Below are positions 17,002 through 22,236 of a stretch of DNA of 22,236 nt, in pieces (within the stretch, counting starts at the first letter, position 1; each line of letters starts with the position of its first letter). The DNA comes from Acrasis kona (Eukaryota > Heterolobosea > Eutetramitea > Acrasida > Acrasidae), in contig JAOPGA020000874.1 of the NCBI GenBank assembly GCA_026419775.2, forward strand, positions 1-22,236, given 5' to 3'. Position numbers and translations under genes: made by a program. The notes beneath the pieces were generated by a model. It made no database searches, was not told the origin of the DNA, and worked only from the letters and a program-made list of their open reading frames with translations.

Positions 17002-17754
17002 ATGGAAATATTTGAAATCGACGAGCTAGAGGATAGACCTCTTCCTCGTAACGATGATATCGATTTGGCCGAGTTTGAAACGGGAGAGGACGATGGACCA
17101 CATGACTTTGATGGAATACCGATCGAAGAAGTAGAGACTGCAGATGTGTTTACGCTAGCATCTGAAGACAAATACATCACTGCTGGCGAATGTAAAGAAT
17201 GTAAAAAGGAAAACCACTTTCCATGCACATGTGATGAAGTTCTCAGATGGATGGAAATAATCAATAATGAGCCTGAATTGATTGAACAACCTTGTTTGAA
17301 GTGCGGCAAAATTTACAAAAAAGACACTGGTAGTGATCATATAGTATGTGATTGTGGAAACGAGTTCTGTTTTGTGTGTAAAAAATTTTGGGATGGTCAC
17401 AGCCACTTCGACTTGTTAGATAAGAATAAAGAGAATTGTCTACATGTTCTCGCAGGATTGTACAAATCTAATAAGTTGTCACAAGAGTTATCTCGGCAGA
17501 CCCTTGATCACGGCATGGCACATGCTTTGTTTATTGTATCCAAGTCAATGGTAACAAGTTATCAATTTTTGAAATACTCTGCTGCATGTGCATACTTTCA
17601 TCAGGACAACAAAAACTTATTAAACAACTCTAGGAGGTTCGAACATTATGTTCGTCTTTTACAAGAGTCTTTGGACTCATTCGTTCTAGATCTGGAGAGT
17701 TTGCAAACTAACCACGAAAAGCTTATTGAATGTTACGAAGACATAACTGATTAA
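17002..17754 (+). CDS. Ariadne-like RBR protein lacking RING1 and the catalytic cysteine
   Basis: RBR E3 ligases such as Ariadne pass ubiquitin through a cysteine in RING2. This 250-residue protein has an acidic N-terminus (1-50), the end of an IBR-like domain (C64, C67, HFPCTC at 72-77), a RING2-like domain (C98, C101, C116, C118, C123, C126) and a C-terminal helical region matching the Ariadne domain (YQFLKYSAACAYF, RRFEHYVRLLQESLDSF). No RING1 is present, so E2 recruitment by the usual surface is not possible. In the RING2 catalytic block, where Ariadne proteins have GGCNHM, this one has TGSDHI, so Ser111 replaces the catalytic Cys. A pseudo-ligase or regulator is likely. The frame is open and well formed, and the stop is embedded in TAATAAA (17752-17758), so it is not obvious decay. 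Confidence 0.85.
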   Translation: MEIFEIDELEDRPLPRNDDIDLAEFETGEDDGPHDFDGIPIEEVETADVFTLASEDKYITAGECKECKKENHFPCTCDEVLRWMEIINNEPELIEQPCLKCGKIYKKDTGSDHIVCDCGNEFCFVCKKFWDGHSHFDLLDKNKENCLHVLAGLYKSNKLSQELSRQTLDHGMAHALFIVSKSMVTSYQFLKYSAACAYFHQDNKNLLNNSRRFEHYVRLLQESLDSFVLDLESLQTNHEKLIECYEDITD

Positions 17755-17889
17755 TAAACAATTGTTGAAATATCTACTCTTAATTCAAAAACATTTTACA
17801 AGTGTACTGTTTTATTGAATTGTGTACAAGGTTCCTTTTGACTTTCAAAATAAATTGTATGGAAACGCCAACTCTTGACGTTTTGCGCC

Positions 17890-19992
17890 TTATATCGAAA
17901 GAGCCAAAGAATGCCAACCGCCCGCAACTACACACTTGACATTTTTTCCGGACAATGTCAAAACTCTTTGTGGTGTATGCTGATCTGTAGTTTTTCCTAT
18001 TCCCAACCGACCTTGTCTAATTATCATTAACTCACATCCAGTCAACATTTTAAAAACTTACCCATTGAAGCCCCAACAATAAACCTCGTCTTGATCCGAC
18101 ACTGCAATAACGTGCGCACCTCCTGCTTCCACGTACATTATTTGCACATTTTTTATGGTATTGATCGGCTGCGGAATTGTTCTCGGCTCCAAATCACCCA
18201 GACCTAACATTCCATGATCGTTCCTTCCCCATGAGAAAAGACTGCCTTGGGCGGTCAACGCTATGCTGAATCCATTCCCACTGCAAACGTCCAAAATGTT
18301 ATGTTCACGCAGCGCCACAATTTCTCCTGGCACGTTCGTGCTGACACCAACTTTCCCATGACCCAGTTCGTAGTGGTCGTTGCTTCCGAATGAAAAAACT
18401 CTTCCATCGGATAAAAGTACAACGGAGTGATTGTATCCAAGTCCGACTTTCACAGTGTTCGTCAACGCGCTCATCTGTTTGGGTGATGACTGCATTAATT
18501 TATTATCCAACCCAAGTTGACCATGTGAGTTTGCACCCCATACGTACGTCTCGTTCAACTCTGCGAACAACATTAATAACCCATCATAACGAAAAACTTA
18601 CCATTCGTAGCAAATACAAAACCAGAATTTGCACTGCCACCTGCTATTACACAATTTATCCTTTTGTCTGAAATCTCTGGAATGCATGTTGGAACGTTTC
18701 TGTTGGTGGTGTCTCCAAGTCCAAGTTGACCACACCTATTATTACCCCATGTATAAATTTCTCCGTTGTCGGTTAGGGCTGTGGAGTGATGGACGTTGCT
18801 GTTGTCAATCATGATCACATTTTTGTCCATTAAAGATTCGACAACCTCAGGTGTGGACACATTATTGTTGTGGCCCAATCCTAACTCTCCATCAATGTTG
18901 CGTCCGAACGCATAAACAGTTCCACTCGCTGTAAGGGCCAATGTATGTCCGTAGCCACCAACAACACTAACGATGTTTTTGTCTAGTAATGGCTTCACGA
19001 TATGTGGGACGTGACGATTTTGATTATCCTTGAGACCCAATTGGCCTTGTCCATTGTTTCCCCAACTCCACAGACATCTAGAATGTTAAAAATGATAGAA
19101 TCAATCAGCCTACCTGTATTCAGTAATTAGCTCTTGCTTAACGTCTCCGAATTGTTCAATTTCTTGCAAAATATCAACAAGATCTTCCAAATCTAAGGAG
19201 GTGTCGACATCAACACAGGGCTCCAAGCTATCCATGTACGCGTGGAGCATCTAATTGCGGTTATAATTAGAAACTTAAAATTCGGTTTTACTTTATAGTT
19301 TTGGTGAATTTTCTTTGCATAAGGTTCCAGTTTGGATGTTGGCATTGAGTCGATCGACGATAAATCACCGGCTATCTCACTGCTTGTCCTCTTCATAACT
19401 TCATAAGCAGTATTCATCGCGCCGAGTTGTTTCGCAAGCGCAACATCTGTCTGTTAGACTGTTTTGCAATAGTGTTCTTACGTTTTTCGCTTCTGATTGT
19501 ATTCGACTGTTTGATTAAATCAGACCTTCTTTTGTTAACCTTCTCCATCAATTGTAACATGGCATTTGTGATTTGAAGGTTAACATCGTCGTGGACCTGC
19601 AAGTTATAATAAATCTACTTTAAATAAATGCTTACGTTGTCGACCTCTCTAAGAGATTTATCTACTTCATCGATTGCACGGTAGTACACGTCACACATTT
19701 TATTAATTGAACTTTGGTGTGATAGAATGTCTTGCTTCACAGCATCCCACCTATTTTTATCTAAGGGTGTACGTGCATGTGATTTAAGCACGCCAATCTG
19801 ATGCATTAGCGAGAAGCATTGGTCACACACCATGGTGCAACATGTGGTACACTCAACGGTGGCCTGCTTCGAGCACATTTCTTGTCCTTCACAAACCACA
19901 AGAACATCTTATAGTTTAGTACGAAATCATTAATATGACATACTATTGGAAAACAGTTTTGGGGATGATGGGTTGCTCTTGAGGACTGACAT
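17890..19992 (-). CDS. B-box, coiled-coil and seven-blade RCC1 propeller protein, eight exons
   Basis: Seven introns (19908-19943, 19597-19635, 19447-19481, 19251-19291, 19078-19113, 18561-18601, 18017-18061; 36, 39, 35, 41, 36, 41 and 45 nt) leave 1830 coding bases, exactly 609 residues plus stop. Residues about 22-60 form a B-box-type zinc finger (C22, C28, C36, C39, C44, C47, then H52, H60). Residues about 65-210 are helical, coiled-coil-like (LLQLMEKVN-type). The rest holds seven RCC1 repeats, marked by LWSWG, VYAFG, IYTWG, TYVWG, VFSFG, LFSWG and VYCWG with the G-LG turns, enough for a full propeller. There is no RING finger. RCC1 folds serve as Ran exchange factors or as binding platforms; the B-box plus coiled coil recalls TRIM proteins, suggesting an oligomeric scaffold. 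The start ATG at 19992 is defined by splicing of the first short exon. Confidence 0.93.
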
Positions 19993-20708
19993 TTTTGTAG
20001 GCAGTTGTCAACTACAAACCTCTCAACGTTATGAAGAATTTTCGATGGATAGCAAAAGAGTGAATGCTTTGAAGGTTATGATATGATGTCAGCTCATTTT
20101 CCATTGTATTCTTTCGCACGGAAACACAAAATATAACATTATCAGGCATTTGTTAAAGAGGACGAGCACAAATACTTCTTAAATGAAGGTTTTGGTGCTT
20201 GTTTCTTCTGACGAAAAACCCCGATTTTGAAAGCTCAAACTGTGGCATCCTAATTATGCCACCACCTGTCTCCAAAAAAATAACTAGGCGTCAGTGTCAA
20301 ACAGTTTTCTTCTTAGAAATATTTTGACAGTTCAGGACAGTTCGTGAAAACTCAGAACAAAACCATTTTGGTGCAGTGTCATTGCTTTGCCTATCCATTC
20401 CTTCAACTATAACGTGGAGCGCATGCCCAACATATAGATACGAAACAACGAACTGGTATCAAGAGAAAACCTACCAAGCTCCACTCATTGTTCTTTCTTC
20501 GATCACCGTCCCATATTATAACATATAACATTTACATGCAAATTTCTTGCTAACACCAGCAAAGAAGCCTGTGAGCGAGGGAACAACGGAATGAAGTTCG
20601 CAAATAAAGTCAAGCTGTTAAACTTTGTATATAATAGTGATTTGTTTTGAACATTATTTCAATAATACTGATTAGTTTGAAAACATGTTACAATAACTTT
20701 GTCAACCT
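19993..20708. other. Intergenic region between divergent genes
   Basis: This 716-base gap holds the promoters of the B-box/RCC1 gene (minus) and the monooxygenase gene (plus). No gene, tRNA or snRNA was recognised. A small hairpin (GGCAT...ATGCC, about 20243-20259) is present and may be chance. Confidence 0.5.
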
Positions 20709-22040
20709 ATGCTTGTGGCTCTTGTTCTATTATTTATTTTTTCACTCATATGGTTCTTTTGCCGTCGCAATGACAAAAAAATATACGATGACGTGAGTAT
20801 TACATTTCATAAACACGACGTAGATGTGGATGTAGTTATTGTTGGGGCAGGCCCTGTTGGAATGTTGTTGGCAAACAGTCTCATCAAACAGGGTTTGCGC
20901 GTGAAAATACTAGAGAAAAGAAAAGATAGGTCGCAATTTTTATCAAGGGCTATCGGAATTCACCCACCTTCACTTCAAATTTTTGAAAAAATTGATCCTC
21001 AACTCGTACAAACATTAAAGCAGAAGAGCGTCTGCGTCAATCATGCTGTTGTGCTTGGTAATGATAGAACTAAAGTAATCGGGGAGCTAAACATTGAATT
21101 ATGTAATAAACCATTTAACTTTATTCTAGCCTGCCCTCAATCAGTTTCAGAGAATGCATTGGAGGAGTCACTACACAGGACGATCCAATCCTCTAACTGC
21201 TCTGAGAATGGTACTATTAGGTCAGCCAAGGTTGTCGGCATTGATAGTAAAAACAAAAGGTTTGCATCAGTCAAGTATGAAATTTCTGATGGAACTACTC
21301 ACGAAATAAAATGTCATTTTGTTGTTGGTTGTGATGGTAAAAATAGCTTTGTGCGGTCTGAGTGTGGTATAAAGTTGGACGGTAGATCCTACTTTGACAC
21401 ATTTTTGATGGGCGACTTTAGCGACAATACTTCGTATGGACAGAGCGCTGCTATATTTCTTGGTAACGACTTTATGGTTGAGTGCTTTCCTCTCCCAAAT
21501 GGTGTAAGACGTTGGGTGTGCTCCACCGAAACACAAATTGAAAAACCAGACTTACAAGAGTTTTGTGGAATGGTAAAAAAGAGAACTTTGTATGATATTA
21601 GCAAACAGGAAAACTTTATGTTGAGCTCATACGGAGTTCATGGTTTTGTTGCACAGTCAATGTATGATCACAGTCACAGAGTGATACTTGCTGGAGACGC
21701 CGCTCATCAATGCAGTCCACTAGGTGGACAAGGAATGAATTTGGGATGGGATGATGCATGGAATCTTTCTCTTACCATCAAGCGTGTTATCAATGGAGAT
21801 TCCAATATAAACCAGGATATTCATGAGTATGATAAAATTCAGAGGAGAAAGGCACTCGCGATCATACACAGAGCAGAGTTTAATATGATCTTAGGAAGAA
21901 AACCTTCCCTCATAAAACTACGTAATTATTTCGTCAAAACTCTCTTAGCGTCGTACCGACCGGTGCAAACAGTTGTCGCAAAGTATTTTACAATGAGATA
22001 CATTGGTAATGTGTCCTTTGGTAGATTTGTAGGAGTTTAA
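20709..22040 (+). CDS. Membrane-anchored FAD-dependent monooxygenase (PHBH-like)
   Basis: The 443-residue protein begins with a hydrophobic segment (about residues 2-17) followed by basic residues (CRRNDKK), a signal-anchor placing the enzyme on a membrane. The FAD-binding monooxygenase fold (PF01494) follows: the VVIVGAGPVG dinucleotide fold at 42-51, the GCDG block at 207-210 that contacts FAD and NAD(P)H, and the late AGDAAHQCSPLGGQGMN block at 328-343. Such enzymes hydroxylate aromatic or polyketide substrates using NAD(P)H and oxygen; the substrate cannot be predicted. The C-terminus after the FAD region is short (about 100 residues), without a thioredoxin-like domain. It is a single exon, and its stop is embedded in TAATAAA (22038-22044). 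Confidence 0.9.
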   Translation: MLVALVLLFIFSLIWFFCRRNDKKIYDDVSITFHKHDVDVDVVIVGAGPVGMLLANSLIKQGLRVKILEKRKDRSQFLSRAIGIHPPSLQIFEKIDPQLVQTLKQKSVCVNHAVVLGNDRTKVIGELNIELCNKPFNFILACPQSVSENALEESLHRTIQSSNCSENGTIRSAKVVGIDSKNKRFASVKYEISDGTTHEIKCHFVVGCDGKNSFVRSECGIKLDGRSYFDTFLMGDFSDNTSYGQSAAIFLGNDFMVECFPLPNGVRRWVCSTETQIEKPDLQEFCGMVKKRTLYDISKQENFMLSSYGVHGFVAQSMYDHSHRVILAGDAAHQCSPLGGQGMNLGWDDAWNLSLTIKRVINGDSNINQDIHEYDKIQRRKALAIIHRAEFNMILGRKPSLIKLRNYFVKTLLASYRPVQTVVAKYFTMRYIGNVSFGRFVGV

Positions 22041-22117
22041 TAAATTGGTCATTCATTTCGCACCTTTTTGTTTGTAAACGCTGACATGTGTCAATCAACG
22101 CAACATATCCTCAAAAA

Positions 22118-22236
22118 ATGCCAACACTTATCGTTACGTTGGTACACGCTAAGGACTTGGCTATAAGAGACCCAATAGTGAAATCTTCAGGTACTAAAAC
22201 TGTTACATGATTGATATCAACATAATAAGACCCTTA
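22118..22236 (+). CDS. C2-domain protein, 5' end only
   Basis: An ATG at 22118 opens a short exon reading like the first strand of a C2 domain (LIVTLVHAKDLAIRD...KSS). A 39-nt intron at 22191-22229 (GTACTAAAAC to AATAAG) follows. The next exon begins ACCCTTA, which completes the conserved Ser-Asp-Pro-Tyr motif of C2 domains in phase. The gene runs off the right edge. C2 domains bind phospholipids, often with calcium; the aspartates in the first loop (AIRD, SDP) are present, so calcium binding is plausible. The full architecture is unknown. Confidence 0.8.

Noticed and set aside
20243-20259. GGCAT/ATGCC hairpin
   Set aside because: A five-base stem in a 716-base gap is expected by chance.
1-22236. 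tRNA, rRNA, snRNA and CRISPR signals
   Set aside because: No tRNA B-box in a cloverleaf context, no rRNA or snRNA core motifs, and no regularly spaced repeats were found by eye on either strand.

Overview
The window is nuclear DNA of a compact, intron-containing eukaryote, most likely a free-living protist. The evidence is very short spliceosomal introns (15 resolved, 34-49 nt, all starting GTA), AATAAA-type signals right behind stop codons, gaps of only 70-700 bp between genes, and eukaryotic domain combinations (B-box with RCC1, Ariadne-type RBR, EF-hand, SAM, C2). The standard code fits. I cannot name the species; a heterolobosean or amoebozoan is a guess.

Layout. 1-2848: a broken Ty3/gypsy-type LTR retrotransposon on the minus strand, running off the left edge, with one LTR at about 2591-2848. 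2897-3330: a short, unclear coding fragment beside it. 3561-4400: a decayed 3-hydroxyisobutyrate dehydrogenase gene (minus). 4439-4924: a GFA/CENP-V zinc protein. 5393-6595: a secreted chymotrypsin-fold protease fused to a C-type lectin domain. 7161-7781: an unknown protein. 7958-10076: a four-exon gene for an unknown 665-residue protein. 10307-10852: a COQ10/START-like lipid-binding protein. 11079-11786: a SAM-domain protein. 12185-13087: a secreted ChaN-like protein. 13214-13966 (minus): a five-exon, four-EF-hand protein, head to head with a class 3 lipase at 14034-15092. 15153-15531 (minus): small, apparently decayed coding pieces. 15660-16496: a Q-rich, charged unknown protein. 17002-17754: an Ariadne-like protein without RING1 and without the catalytic cysteine. 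17890-19992 (minus): an eight-exon B-box/coiled-coil/RCC1 protein. 20709-22040: a membrane-anchored FAD monooxygenase. 22118 to the right edge: the start of a C2-domain gene.

The genes do not form a pathway or operon; this is ordinary mixed eukaryotic gene order. The most notable items are the inactive-looking Ariadne homologue, the protease-lectin fusion that seems to lack an activation peptide, the B-box/RCC1 architecture that appears only after splicing, and the uniform tiny introns, which merge several apparently separate reading frames into single genes.
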